Notes: generated from the letters alone by a model not told the origin. A DNA stretch of 64,000 bases from Alphaproteobacteria bacterium (GCA_016869595.1 VGDT01000008.1:20410-84409); one strand, 5' to 3'. Counted from the first letter of the stretch, positions 52,808 to 62,814 are shown. Numbers and translations: made by a program.

Positions 52808-53550
52808 TTTGCGTCCTGTTCGCGCGCGGCGGCGCGCAGCGCGGCCAAATCGCGTTCCGTATCCACCGATGGGGCCGCTTTGTCCAGCAGAACGGCGTCG
52901 ATGCGCATGCCGGCCTCGAGCGCGCGCAACTGCTCGAGGCGCTCGCGCAACTCGAGCGGGGAGGGCGGCAGCGCGACGAATCGCTCCAAGGCCGCGCGGC
53001 GGAAGGCATAGACGCCGATGTGCTTCAAGCGCGGTCCATCGCCATAAGGCGCGGGCGCTCGCGTGAAGTAAAGCGCACGCAGCCGGTTGGGCGTAAGCGA
53101 GGTTCCGATGAGCTTCACCGCGTTGGGATCGTCGGTCTCCTCCGCGCTCGCCGCGCAGGCTAGCGTGCCGATGTCGACGAAAGAGTCATTGAGAAGCGCG
53201 AGCGCCGCTTTAAGGGCGCCGTCCGGAAGGAAAGGCTGGTCGCCCTGCAGGTTGATCACGGCGTCATGGCGGCCTTGCGGATCGAGCGTATTGAGCGCTT
53301 CGCCGATGCGATCGCTGCCGCAGGCATGAGAGTCGCCCGTGAGCACAGCGCGTCCCCCGACCGCCTCGACAGCGCGCGCGATTTCCGGCGCATCCGTCGC
53401 CACCACAACAGGTCCAAGCGCTGCTGCGCAGGCGCGCTCAAAGACGCGAACCACCATCGGCCGACCGTCGATTTCGGCGAGCGCCTTGCCGGGCAAACGC
53501 GTCGAGCCAAGGCGCGCCGGAATGACCACGATCGGCGCCAGCGTTCGCAC
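52804..53550 (-). CDS. kdsB: 3-deoxy-manno-octulosonate cytidylyltransferase
   Basis: VVIPARLGSTRLPGKALAEIDGRPMV, NLQGDQPFL. Confidence 0.95.
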   Translation of the reverse strand: MRTLAPIVVIPARLGSTRLPGKALAEIDGRPMVVRVFERACAAALGPVVVATDAPEIARAVEAVGGRAVLTGDSHACGSDRIGEALNTLDPQGRHDAVINLQGDQPFLPDGALKAALALLNDSFVDIGTLACAASAEETDDPNAVKLIGTSLTPNRLRALYFTRAPAPYGDGPRLKHIGVYAFRRAALERFVALPPSPLELRERLEQLRALEAGMRIDAVLLDKAAPSVDTERDLAALRAAAREQDAK

Positions 53551-53557
53551 GATGGCG

Positions 53558-53971
53558 TCAATAGGCGTGATTATCCTCGGCCATCCATCCCTTTTCGCTT
53601 TTCACGAAATGCAGCGTGCCTTCGCTCGTGTGCACTTCGGCTTTCGCGAATGTCCGGTCGTCGTCGATGCCGAGGAACGCGCATTTTCCGCGTTCGCGCT
53701 CATCGGCGCATTTGGCTTCAAAACCCTCAGGAAACTGGATTTCGGCCTCATACATCAATTCATAGGCGTCAACATTTTCACGTTTCACTTCGCGGCCCTG
53801 CACCTTCTTGAAGGAGACAAGCTTGGCGTCGACTCCATTCTTTTCCAGAAGATTGCGTAAGACCTTCGCGCCGGTGGCGTCGCCCGGCATATGTTCGCCG
53901 CAAGCAGAAAGGGTGAGGGCGAGACAAACGCCGGCCGCCATGCCAAGAACTGAGCGTAATCCAGATGCCAT
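53558..53971 (-). CDS. Putative lipoprotein, unknown function
   Basis: 137 aa with lipobox LTLSACGEH. Confidence 0.7.
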   Translation of the reverse strand: MASGLRSVLGMAAGVCLALTLSACGEHMPGDATGAKVLRNLLEKNGVDAKLVSFKKVQGREVKRENVDAYELMYEAEIQFPEGFEAKCADERERGKCAFLGIDDDRTFAKAEVHTSEGTLHFVKSEKGWMAEDNHAY

Positions 53972-54425
53972 CTACCCCTCCGGCGCCGCGTTCATCGCAG
54001 CGCATTGTTGTTCGTTACGCTGCGCACAAACGCGTCACAGCTTCCGATGTGTGAAATTTCATATCAGATAGTTGCATTTTTGTGCAGCCGGAGTAACGTG
54101 ACTGCGCCAAATGAGTTGCGCGTCTGGCGGCGTCGAAGGGCCTGAAACAAGACCCATGGCGCGCTCAAAGCGTTCGATGCGTATTCGGCACAACTTTGAA
54201 TACCCTGCGGAGTGCTCAGGTCCGCCGCATCTCCTGGGTCCGTGGGGTTGGCCGACTGGCGGTGGTTGGAGTGGCCTCCTTGAAGCCATCGTCAGTCGGC
54301 CGCCTTGCTCCCGACGAACGTTGATCTTCCAACCGACGCGCGAATGCGCTCGGACCGACGACCTCTCGCTACATCATGGCGGTCACGAAAGCGTCGTAAA
54401 AAACCCGCGCGTTCTTCCCGCGCGC

Positions 54426-54593
54426 TTACTTGATCTTGGTTTCCTTGAATTCGACGTGCTTGCGCGCGACGGGATCGTATTTCTTGAAAACGAGCTTTTC
54501 CGTCTTGGTGCGCGCGTTCTTTTTGGTCACGTAGAAATAGCCCGTATCCGCCGTGGACAGGAGCTTGATCTTGATCATGGCGGACTTGGCCAT
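54426..54593 (-). CDS. rpmG: 50S ribosomal protein L33 (cysteine-free form)
   Basis: [55 protein letters not shown]. Confidence 0.95.
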   Translation of the reverse strand: MAKSAMIKIKLLSTADTGYFYVTKKNARTKTEKLVFKKYDPVARKHVEFKETKIK

Positions 54594-54965
54594 CTCTTGT
54601 TCCAGTCTATCAGAGAAAGAAAATCGCTCCGGCCGCGGGGCGCGCCGGGAGCGAATTTGCGCGCAACATACGTGCGGCGCACACGATGTCAAGAAGGCGC
54701 GGGGGGCGCGGGACGCCGGACAAAGCGTCCTGGGGCGCCATTGATCAGAATCGGCAAAGAACAGCCATAATTTTATTGGCTAATCTCAAAGAGCAGCGGC
54801 GCGTGTCCGGGCCCTGCCTGGCTAATTGCGCAGCAATATTCCGGCGGGGAGAAATATCTCCCAAGAAGCCGACGGTTTGCGCGAGTTAAGCGCCGAAATC
54901 CGCATGTATCGATGTGGAGGAACTTCTACCTCGTGCATTATGCGGCGGCGCTTGGAGTGAGTAAT

Positions 54966-55937
54966 ATGAGCGTAATAGTCGAGAAACGACGAAAAGTCGC
55001 GGAGTTAGAGAACTTCGAACGGAGGATCCTTCAAGAGAAACAGCGCTTGATGCGTGAGCTGGAAAACTTGGAGAGACCCTTCCGCAAGGCGCGCGCGACA
55101 GACTGGATAAAGGATTTCTCAAGCGACCTCGTTGGCGAATGGCGCGCGATGCAGGACTCCGCGTTATCGAGAGCGCCCCTCTGGTTTTTCGTCGTAGGGG
55201 CGATCATCCTGCTCGGCGGCGGCCTTGTCGCGCATATGGCGCTGAAAGGCGCGCCGCAGCAACGCCACGACGCGACCGCGCTGCGTCGCGTTGAAAACCC
55301 ACCGACGCAGCCCGCGACGCCGGCGCCTGAGACCCAAGCCGCACAAATCGCCGAAGCCGCGCCGCTTGCGACGGCTCCCGCGGAGGCCGCGCCGGACTCT
55401 GTTGCATCTCCCACGCAGCCGCCGCCCGACGCGATGGCGCTGCGCGAGCGACTCCTGGAAGCCCAGTCGGCGACGGAGCCCTTGCCCGAGCCGCTGCCGC
55501 CGCCAACGGCAAAAGCCGAAGCGCCCGCCTCGCCGCCGCCTCCTGACGCGGCGACAGTTTCGCCGCTCGATGAAGCGCCGCCAAAAAACGCATTAGACGA
55601 TACGCCGCCGCTTGACGCATTCGCGCCGACTGATTCGAAGAGGGTTGTGGCGGTTCGCGAAGTCGAGCGTCAGCAACAGCCGACCGACGAAGGGCGCCGG
55701 GCGCAGTGTTTCGTCAAGGTCGACGGACGCGTGCTCTTTGAGAAGACTTGCCTGCTCCAGCAGGATGGCCGCTCATCTCTCACGCTCACCGCAGGAAAAG
55801 ATACGGTTGTCTTAAAGCTCGATCATGGAAGGACATGGAGCGCGACTCTCGGCGGCGAAAGCCTTGGCCCAGTCTATCGAACGGGGCAATGCTGGGGCAG
55901 GCGCCGAGAGGTCTACATCTGCGCGAAAGGCGCGTGA
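54966..55937 (+). CDS. Membrane protein: N-terminal coiled coil, one TM, long Pro/Ala-rich linker, C-terminal cysteine-containing domain
   Basis: MSVIVEKRRKVAELENFERRILQEKQRLMRELENLERPF, TM WFFVVGAIILLGGGLVAHMAL, APAPETQAAQ linker, C-terminal CFVKVDGRVLFEKTCLLQQDGRSSLTL...GQCWGRRREVYICAKGA. Confidence 0.7.
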   Translation: MSVIVEKRRKVAELENFERRILQEKQRLMRELENLERPFRKARATDWIKDFSSDLVGEWRAMQDSALSRAPLWFFVVGAIILLGGGLVAHMALKGAPQQRHDATALRRVENPPTQPATPAPETQAAQIAEAAPLATAPAEAAPDSVASPTQPPPDAMALRERLLEAQSATEPLPEPLPPPTAKAEAPASPPPPDAATVSPLDEAPPKNALDDTPPLDAFAPTDSKRVVAVREVERQQQPTDEGRRAQCFVKVDGRVLFEKTCLLQQDGRSSLTLTAGKDTVVLKLDHGRTWSATLGGESLGPVYRTGQCWGRRREVYICAKGA

Positions 55938-55944
55938 AGCGCGC

Positions 55945-58299
55945 TTATCGTTCTCTCTTCCCACGCGCTGACGGACGCCGGTCCTTTGATCTGGCGCTCG
56001 TACGGGGCGGCGCGCGGCGTTCGCCGCCGCTCACGATTTCGAAGCGCAGAGCGCCGGCGATCGGCGCCGCTTCGATGAGCCGCACTTCGACAACATCCGC
56101 GAGCCGGTAGCTGACGCCGGAACGCGAGGTCAGCGCGTGCGCCGCTTCGTCATAGGCGTAATATTCGCGCCCCAGCGTCGCCGCCGGCACGAAGCCGTCA
56201 GCGCCCGTTTCGAGCAAGCGCACGAAGAGCCCCGATCTCGTCACGCCTGAAATGCGCGCCTGAAAGCGCGCGCCGATCTGATCGGCGAGATGATGCGCGA
56301 TGAGCCGATCGACGGTCTCGCGCTCCGCCGCCATGGCGCGCCGCTCTGCCGCCGAGATGCGCGCGGCGATTTCCGCAAGTTCGCTAACCGGCATTTCCAG
56401 CAAGGCGCCTTCGCCGAGCTGCAGCGCGCGGATGAGCGCGCGATGCACGATCAAATCGGCGTAGCGGCGGATGGGCGAGGTGAAATGCGCGTAGCGGCGC
56501 AGATTGAGGCCGAAGTGCCCGTAATTTTCATGCGTATATTCCGCCTGCGCCTGCGTGCGCAGAATGATCTCGTTGACGATGTTCTCGTGCTCCATGCCCT
56601 TCACGCGATCGAGGATCACGTTGAAGTGCGCGGCGCGCAGCGTCTGACCCTTGGCGAGCTTGACGCCGATCGTCGCCAGAAATTCCGAGAGCGCCGAGAC
56701 CTTTTCGCGCGAAGGTTCGTCATGGGCGCGATAGATCAGCTGCTGGCGATGCTGCTCCAAGGTTTCTGCGGCCGCCACATTCGCCAGGATCATGAATTCT
56801 TCGATGAGCCGATGCGCTTCTAGCCGCGGCGGAATGACGACGCGGTCGAAGGAGCCATCCTTCTTCAAAAGGATTTTGCGCTCGGGCAGATCGAGATCGA
56901 GCGGCGCGCGCAAATTGCGGGCGTGCTGCAGGGCTTCATGCGCGGCATAGAGCGGCTTGAGCACCAGAGTGAGCAGCGGCTTCGTGATTTCGTCCGTGCG
57001 CCCCTCGATCGCGTCTTGCGCCTGCGCATAGGCGAGCTTGGCGTGCGAGCGCATCATCACGCGATGAAATTTGTGGTCGATCTTCCTGCCCTTGCTCGTG
57101 ATGCGCATGCGGACAGCGAGCGCCGGCCGGTCTTCGCCGGGCCGCAATGAGCATAGGTCATTGGAGATGCGCTCGGGCAGCATCGGCACGACGCGATCGG
57201 GGAAATAGACCGAATTGCCGCGCTCCAACGCGTCGCGGTCGAGCGCCGACCGCGGCTTCACATAATGGGCGACGTCGGCGATCGCGACCGTAAGGACGAA
57301 GCCGCCGTCATTGTCCGGCGCATCATCTCGCGCGGCGTGCACCGCGTCGTCGTGGTCCTTGGCGTCCGGCGGATCGATCGTGACCAGCGGCAAGTCGCGC
57401 CAGTCTTCGCGCCCGTGCAGAGAGGCCGGTTGTGCGCGTTCGGCCTCTGCAATCGCCTCCGAGCGAAATACGTCCGGAATATCATGCGCGCGCAACGCGA
57501 TAAGGCTCACCGCCTTTTCGCCTGTCACCGAGCCGAGCGTCTCGCGCACGCGGGCGCGGGGCGCGCCGAAACGCGTCTTGCCGACGAGATCGACCGAGAC
57601 GAGGTCGCCGTGCCTGCCTTCGCCGATGTCGGCCGCCGCAATGGCGAGTTCGCGTCCCGCCTGTTTCTTGTCGATCGGCTCGATGCGGCCGCCGCCGTTC
57701 GCTTCGACACGCAGCACGCCGAGCACGCGCTGGCGCTGGCGCGACAAAAGTTTGACGACGCGCCCGACATAGGGCGGCTCGTCCGGTCCGGCATCGCGAT
57801 CGGGCTCGGCGCGAACCAGCGCGCGGTCGCCGACGCCGGGGAGGGGCTCGCCCGGCCGGGCGCGTCGCGGCGCATGGATGCGAATGCGCGGCGCGGGCCC
57901 CAGTTCGTCCTCGTCCCATTCGACGGGCGCCGCGATCATCTCGCCATCGCGATCACGCGCGACGATGTCGACAAGCGCGACGGGCGGCAGCGCGCCCTTG
58001 CGCGTCACGCGCCGGCCGCGCTTTTCCAGAACGCCTTCCTCGGCGAGCCCGGCGAGCATGCGCTTGATGGCGATCCGGCCATCGCCGGTGACGCCGAAGG
58101 CGCGGGCGATTTCGCGCACGCCGATCTTGCGCGGACCGCCCGCCTCGGTTTCGCGGGTGATGAAGGCGAGGATGTCGTCGCGAGAGGGGGCGCGTTTTTC
58201 TTTAGTGTCTTTTTTCGCCAAGGGCTCGCTCAAAAGCGGACAGAAATGCGGACCTATGCCGCCTATAGTATAGTGAGTCTCGTCGAGTCGTTTGCACAA
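55945..58299 (-). CDS. rnr: Ribonuclease R (start codon uncertain; true start may be ~75 nt downstream)
   Basis: RNB domain motifs TIDPPDAKDHDDAV, YTHENYGHFGLNLRRYAHFTSPIRRYADLIVHR, S1 domain. Confidence 0.95.
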   Translation of the reverse strand: MCKRLDETHYTIGGIGPHFCPLLSEPLAKKDTKEKRAPSRDDILAFITRETEAGGPRKIGVREIARAFGVTGDGRIAIKRMLAGLAEEGVLEKRGRRVTRKGALPPVALVDIVARDRDGEMIAAPVEWDEDELGPAPRIRIHAPRRARPGEPLPGVGDRALVRAEPDRDAGPDEPPYVGRVVKLLSRQRQRVLGVLRVEANGGGRIEPIDKKQAGRELAIAAADIGEGRHGDLVSVDLVGKTRFGAPRARVRETLGSVTGEKAVSLIALRAHDIPDVFRSEAIAEAERAQPASLHGREDWRDLPLVTIDPPDAKDHDDAVHAARDDAPDNDGGFVLTVAIADVAHYVKPRSALDRDALERGNSVYFPDRVVPMLPERISNDLCSLRPGEDRPALAVRMRITSKGRKIDHKFHRVMMRSHAKLAYAQAQDAIEGRTDEITKPLLTLVLKPLYAAHEALQHARNLRAPLDLDLPERKILLKKDGSFDRVVIPPRLEAHRLIEEFMILANVAAAETLEQHRQQLIYRAHDEPSREKVSALSEFLATIGVKLAKGQTLRAAHFNVILDRVKGMEHENIVNEIILRTQAQAEYTHENYGHFGLNLRRYAHFTSPIRRYADLIVHRALIRALQLGEGALLEMPVSELAEIAARISAAERRAMAAERETVDRLIAHHLADQIGARFQARISGVTRSGLFVRLLETGADGFVPAATLGREYYAYDEAAHALTSRSGVSYRLADVVEVRLIEAAPIAGALRFEIVSGGERRAPPRTSARSKDRRPSARGKRER

Positions 58300-58300
58300 A

Positions 58301-58410
58301 TGTCATTCCCGGCAGACCGCAGGTCCGACCGGGAATCCAGAGCAACATTCAAGATTTTTGTCGTGACTCTGGATTCCCGATCGCGCGCAAGACGCGCGTC
58401 GGGAATGACA
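58301..58410. repeat. Palindromic TGTCATTCCCG...CGGGAATGACA repeat, copy C
   Basis: Same arms as copies A and B, intergenic between rnr and topA. Confidence 0.92.
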
Positions 58411-58490
58411 TTCGAGCAGTTCGACCGGACTCGTTGGTCCACATATAGGATCGCGTCGCCGAAATCGAAATGTTCCGCCGCGGCGCTGCT

Positions 58491-61370
58491 TTATTTCGCC
58501 GCGACTTTTTTCGTCGCGGGCTTTTTCACGGCGGTCTTTGCCGCCGCCTTCACGGGCCGCGACTCGTCAAAAGGCGTCTCGTCGCTGTCTTCGATTTTCT
58601 TCTTGGCTTTGGCCGGCGCCTTCTTGGCGGATTTCTTCGGCGCGGCCTTCTTCGGTGCGCCGCCCTTTTCTTCAATGAGGCGCAACGCCTCTTCGAGAGT
58701 CACCTCGTCCGGCGAAGTTCCCTTCGGCAGAGTCGCGTTGATCTTGCCCCAATTGACGTAAGGGCCGAAACGGCCGGCGCGCACCGTGATCTTGCCGCCG
58801 TCTGGATGGTCGCCCAGCGTGCGTCCGCCAGTCGACGCGCCGCCGGCGGCCTTCGCGGCGAGAAGTTCAATCGCCTGTTCGAGCGTCAGTGACGCGGGGT
58901 CGATCGCGCGCGGTATCGTCGCGTTGACCTTGCCCCAGTTGACATAAGGTCCGAAGCGGCCGGATTTGACGCTGACAGATCCGCCTTCCGGATGATCGCC
59001 GAGCGCGCGCGCCGGCTCCGCTGGCCCGCGCGAGAAGCGCGAGCCGCCACCCGACTCCTTTTGGACGATGAGGTCGATGGCGCGGTTCGCGCCAATGCTG
59101 AGCACGTCGTCGTCGCGGCCGATATTTGCGTAAGTCTTGCCGTGCTGCACATAGGGGCCGAAGCGCCCGATGCCGGCGACGATCGGCTCGCCGCTCGTTG
59201 GATGTTTTGCGACTTCGCGCGGCAGCGAGAGCAGGGCGATGGCCTGGGTGAGCGTCAGATCGTCCGGCCTGATGTTTTTGGGCAGCGAGGCGCGCTTGGG
59301 CTTTTCGCCGCCTTCTTCCTGTTCGCCTTCCTGCACATAGGCGCCGAAGCGGCCTTCCCGCAGCGTGACTTCCGCGCCGGTCTCGGGATTGACGCCCAAG
59401 ACTTTCACGCCCGGTCTCGCCGCGTCGGCGGAGTCGCCCGTCGGCGGCGAGAGCGTTCGCGTGTAGCGGCACTCGGGATAGTTCGAGCAGCCGACAAAGG
59501 CGCCGAACTTGCCGATCTTCAGCGAGAGTTGGCCGCTGTTACATGATGGGCAGAGCCGCGGATCGCCGCCGTCCTCCTTTGGCGGAAAGACGTGCGGGCC
59601 GAGCAGCTCGTTGAGGCTGTCGAGCACCTCGCTGACGCGTAAATCCTTGGTGCCGTCAACGGCCGCCGAGAAATCGCGCCAGAAGTCGCGCAGCACTTCT
59701 TTCCAGTCGATCTCATTATTCGAAACGAGATCGAGCTTTTCCTCAAGGTCGGCGGTGAAGTCGAATTCGACGTAGCGCGAGAAGAAGCTCTCGAGAAAGG
59801 CGACGACGAGGCGTCCCTTGTCCTCGGGCACGAGGCGCTTTTTGTCGAGCCGCACATAGTCGCGGTCGCGCAGCACGGCGAGCGTCGAGGCGTAGGTCGA
59901 TGGCCGCCCGATGCCGAGCTCCTCCATGCGCTTGACGAGCGTCGCCTCGGTGTAGCGCGGCGGCGGTTCGGTAAAGTGCTGGGTCGCGTCGATCTTCTCG
60001 CGCGTAACAGGTTCGCCCTGGGCCATCGCCGGCAAGCGGCCGCCGTCCTCGTCTTGGTCGTCGTCACGGCCTTCCTGATAGAGCTCGAGGAAGCCCGAAA
60101 AGCGGACGACCTGGCCAGTCGCGCGCAGCTCCAGCGCTCTCGCGCCTGCTTTGGCGTCGATGTCGACTGTGGTGCGCTCCAGTTCGGCCGACTCCATCTG
60201 GCTTGCGATGGTGCGCGTCCAGATCAACTCATAGAGCTTGGCCTGTTCCGGCTCGAGATATTTCGCCACATGCTTCGGCAAGCGGCCAGGGTCGGTCGGG
60301 CGGATCGCCTCATGCGCTTCCTGCGCGTTCTTCGCCTTCGTCGTGTATTTGCGGGGCACGGACGGAACGAAGCGGTCGCCATATTCCTTTCCGATGACCC
60401 CGCGCACGCTCGCGACCGCCTCGGGCGCCATGTCGACGCCATCGGTTCGCATATAAGTAATGAGACCTGCGGTCTCGCCGCCGATGTCGACGCCCTCGTA
60501 GAGCCGCTGGGCGATGCGCATGGTGATCGCCGGCGCGAGCCCGAGCTTCCGCGACGCCTCCTGTTGCAGGGTGGAGGTCGTGAACGGCGCATAGGGGTGG
60601 CGCTTGACGGGCTTCGCTTCAACCGAGCGGACGACAAAGACGGCGCTCTCCAGCGCCTTTTTGAAGTCCTCGGCTTCCTGGCCGGCGCCGATGTCGAGCC
60701 GCTGGATCTTCTTTCCGTCCGCGCCGACAAGGCGGGCCGTGAAGGGCTCGCCCGCCTTCGTCTTCAGATGGGCGACGAGCGACCAATATTCGCGCGGCAC
60801 GAATTTTTCGATTTCGAGTTCGCGGTCGCAGACGAGGCGAAGCGCCACCGACTGCACGCGGCCAGCCGAACGCGCGCCCGGGAGCTTGCGCCACAGCACT
60901 GGCGACAAAGTGAAGCCGACAAGATAGTCGAGCGCGCGGCGGGCGAGATAGGCGTCGACCAGCGCCTGGTCGATCTGGCGCGGATGCGCCATCGCCTCCT
61001 TGATCGCATCCTTGGTGACGGCGTTGAAGACGACGCGCTCGATCTTCTTGTCCTTGAGCACGCGCTTCTTGTTCAAAATGTCGAGCAGATGCCAGGAGAT
61101 GGCCTCTCCCTCGCGGTCCGGGTCGGTCGCCAGGATGACCTTTTCGGCGCCTTTGACCGCGTCGGCGATGGCCGAGACGCGCTTTGCGCCCTTGGCGTCC
61201 ATCTCCCAGACCATGGAGAAATCCTGATCGGGATCGACCGAGCCATCCTTGGCGGGCAGGTCGCGAACATGGCCGTAGCAGGCTAACACATTGAAATTTT
61301 TGCCTAAATATTTATTGATCGTCTGCGCTTTGGCGGCTGACTCGACGATAACGACGTTCATTCGCGACAA
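58491..61370 (-). CDS. topA: DNA topoisomerase I
   Basis: VIVESAAKAQTINKYLG, ATDPDREGEAISWHL, CPSCNSGQL...CSNYPECRYTR zinc motif, repeated GRFGPYV motifs, Lys/Ala-rich tail. Confidence 0.97.
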   Translation of the reverse strand: MSRMNVVIVESAAKAQTINKYLGKNFNVLACYGHVRDLPAKDGSVDPDQDFSMVWEMDAKGAKRVSAIADAVKGAEKVILATDPDREGEAISWHLLDILNKKRVLKDKKIERVVFNAVTKDAIKEAMAHPRQIDQALVDAYLARRALDYLVGFTLSPVLWRKLPGARSAGRVQSVALRLVCDRELEIEKFVPREYWSLVAHLKTKAGEPFTARLVGADGKKIQRLDIGAGQEAEDFKKALESAVFVVRSVEAKPVKRHPYAPFTTSTLQQEASRKLGLAPAITMRIAQRLYEGVDIGGETAGLITYMRTDGVDMAPEAVASVRGVIGKEYGDRFVPSVPRKYTTKAKNAQEAHEAIRPTDPGRLPKHVAKYLEPEQAKLYELIWTRTIASQMESAELERTTVDIDAKAGARALELRATGQVVRFSGFLELYQEGRDDDQDEDGGRLPAMAQGEPVTREKIDATQHFTEPPPRYTEATLVKRMEELGIGRPSTYASTLAVLRDRDYVRLDKKRLVPEDKGRLVVAFLESFFSRYVEFDFTADLEEKLDLVSNNEIDWKEVLRDFWRDFSAAVDGTKDLRVSEVLDSLNELLGPHVFPPKEDGGDPRLCPSCNSGQLSLKIGKFGAFVGCSNYPECRYTRTLSPPTGDSADAARPGVKVLGVNPETGAEVTLREGRFGAYVQEGEQEEGGEKPKRASLPKNIRPDDLTLTQAIALLSLPREVAKHPTSGEPIVAGIGRFGPYVQHGKTYANIGRDDDVLSIGANRAIDLIVQKESGGGSRFSRGPAEPARALGDHPEGGSVSVKSGRFGPYVNWGKVNATIPRAIDPASLTLEQAIELLAAKAAGGASTGGRTLGDHPDGGKITVRAGRFGPYVNWGKINATLPKGTSPDEVTLEEALRLIEEKGGAPKKAAPKKSAKKAPAKAKKKIEDSDETPFDESRPVKAAAKTAVKKPATKKVAAK

Positions 61371-61469
61371 TTCCAGCAGGTGCGCCGGCTCGGCGCGAGC
61401 GGCGGAAGATGGTCAAAATGGGCGCCGCCTGTCAAATTGGCTAGCCCCGGACTTTATGGAAGCTGCGCC

Positions 61470-61955
61470 ATGGAAAAGTCAGTTCCGCGCCGGCCGGCCG
61501 CGGTCGAGGCGGCGGCTGTCGCGCCGCGCGCCAAGCCGTCGAGCTATCCGGAACCCTTCGCGGCGCGGGTGCGCGGCCGCGAGAAGCGGCCCCTCGGCGA
61601 CTTTTTCGGCCTGACCAATTTCGGCGTTAACCTCACGCGGCTCGCGCCCGGCGCGCAGTCCGCGCTGAAGCACTGTCATAGCCGCCAGGACGAGTTCGTC
61701 TTTATCCTGGAAGGTGAGCCAACCCTCCTATTTGATGACGACGAGGTCGTGTTGCGCCCAGGCATGTGCGCGGGCTTTCCGGCGCAGGGCGCAGCGCATT
61801 GCTTGGTCAACCGGACTGATCGCGACGTCGTCTATCTCGAAATCGGCGACAGATCGCCCGGCGATGAGGCGAGCTATCCTGATGACGACCTAAAAGCCGC
61901 GCTTGGCGTCGATGGCCGCTGGATCATGACCCATAAAGACGGCCGTCCGTATTGA
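61470..61955 (+). CDS. Cupin-domain protein
   Basis: LKHCHSRQDEFVFILEGEPTLLFDDDEVVLRPGMCAGFPAQGAAHCLVNRTDRDVVYLEIGDR. Confidence 0.88.
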   Translation: MEKSVPRRPAAVEAAAVAPRAKPSSYPEPFAARVRGREKRPLGDFFGLTNFGVNLTRLAPGAQSALKHCHSRQDEFVFILEGEPTLLFDDDEVVLRPGMCAGFPAQGAAHCLVNRTDRDVVYLEIGDRSPGDEASYPDDDLKAALGVDGRWIMTHKDGRPY

Positions 61956-62037
61956 GGCGCTGATATCTTCTTGCCTTGGCTTGCTCGCCCTTATGCCCTC
62001 CTGTATGAGCGAGCGCACGCGGCGCACGCCGCGCTAT

Positions 62038-62111
62038 GGCCTCGTGGCGGAGTGGCTACGCAGAGGACTGCAAATCCTTGTACGGGGGTTCGATTCCCTC
62101 CGAGGCCTCCA
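62038..62111 (+). tRNA. tRNA-Cys (anticodon GCA), CCA encoded
   Basis: GGCCTCG acceptor pairs with CGAGGCC; anticodon loop GACTGCAAATC; T-arm GGGGGTTCGATTCCCTC; TCCA end. Confidence 0.96.
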
Positions 62112-62428
62112 TTGAAAAATCAATCACTTGCGACCAAAAGCCCCGGCGTATCGGCGGATTCTATGTTGTGTCATGTCGCAATCTGTTCCCGTTAATTTCC
62201 AACGATTTCCAAATGTGCCCGGCAGCTCCATGCAACATGAACGCGACATGCAGCGTCCCTCCAACAATCGCCGATCTTCGCGCCGAGCCCGTCAAGGGCG
62301 GCGCCAGCCCATGGGGCCGACGGACTGCGGCTCAATTAGGCCCAAGCCCTACAGTTGGGCGCGAGCTTGAATCGAACGAAACACATGCGTAGATTCACGA
62401 CAATGTGACGGCTCCGGCCGTCCCAAGA

Positions 62429-62465
62429 ACGCCCCGACCTCGGATGAACAGGCGGGGCGTTTTTG
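62429..62465 (+). terminator. Terminator-like hairpin upstream of the PhnA-like gene
   Basis: ACGCCCCGACCTCGGATGAACAGGCGGGGCGTTTTTG. Confidence 0.75.
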
Positions 62466-62534
62466 TTTCCTTTCCTCAGCACATGCTGTCGAAGCATCGC
62501 CGTGCAAAGGTCTCGCAATCGATCGGAGTGAAAA

Positions 62535-62753
62535 ATGACGGAAATCGTTAGAGATAGCAATGGCGCGGAACTGAAGGATGGCGATTCCGTGACATTGATA
62601 AAAGACCTGAAGGTGAAAGGTACTTCCACGGTCCTAAAGCGCGGGACTTTGATTAAAAATATCCGCCTGACCGGCGATCCGGCAGAGGTCGAATGCCGCG
62701 CTGAAAAGATCAAGGATCTAGTTTTGAGGACCGAGTTCCTCAAAAAAGCTTGA
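62535..62753 (+). CDS. PhnA/YjdM-domain small protein lacking the N-terminal zinc ribbon
   Basis: MTEIVRDSNGAELKDGDSVTLIKDLKVKGTSTVLKRGTLIKNIRLTGDPAEVECRAEKIKDLVLRTEFLKKA. Confidence 0.88.
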   Translation: MTEIVRDSNGAELKDGDSVTLIKDLKVKGTSTVLKRGTLIKNIRLTGDPAEVECRAEKIKDLVLRTEFLKKA

Positions 62754-62775
62754 GGAACCCGTTCTCTGATCAAGC

Positions 62776-62814
62776 GACGCCCCGACCGTGGATGTATCGG
62801 CGGGACGTTTTTTT
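62776..62814 (+). terminator. Terminator after PhnA-like gene
   Basis: GACGCCCCGACCGTGGATGTATCGGCGGGACGTTTTTTT. Confidence 0.75.

Noticed and set aside
51944-53550. pheA-kdsB 4-nt overlap as unusual coupling
   Set aside because: This adjacency is common in alphaproteobacteria; ordinary operon structure.
54111-54770. 219-aa plus-strand ORF over rpmG
   Set aside because: Antisense to L33 with no conserved motif; the surrounding intergenic palindrome is weak.
57265-58761. 498-aa plus-strand ORF antisense to rnr and reaching topA
   Set aside because: Overlaps clear RNase R and repeat copy C; sequence looks like a shadow ORF.
59976-61286. 436-aa plus-strand ORF antisense to topA
   Set aside because: Shadow of topoisomerase I coding sequence with no motifs.
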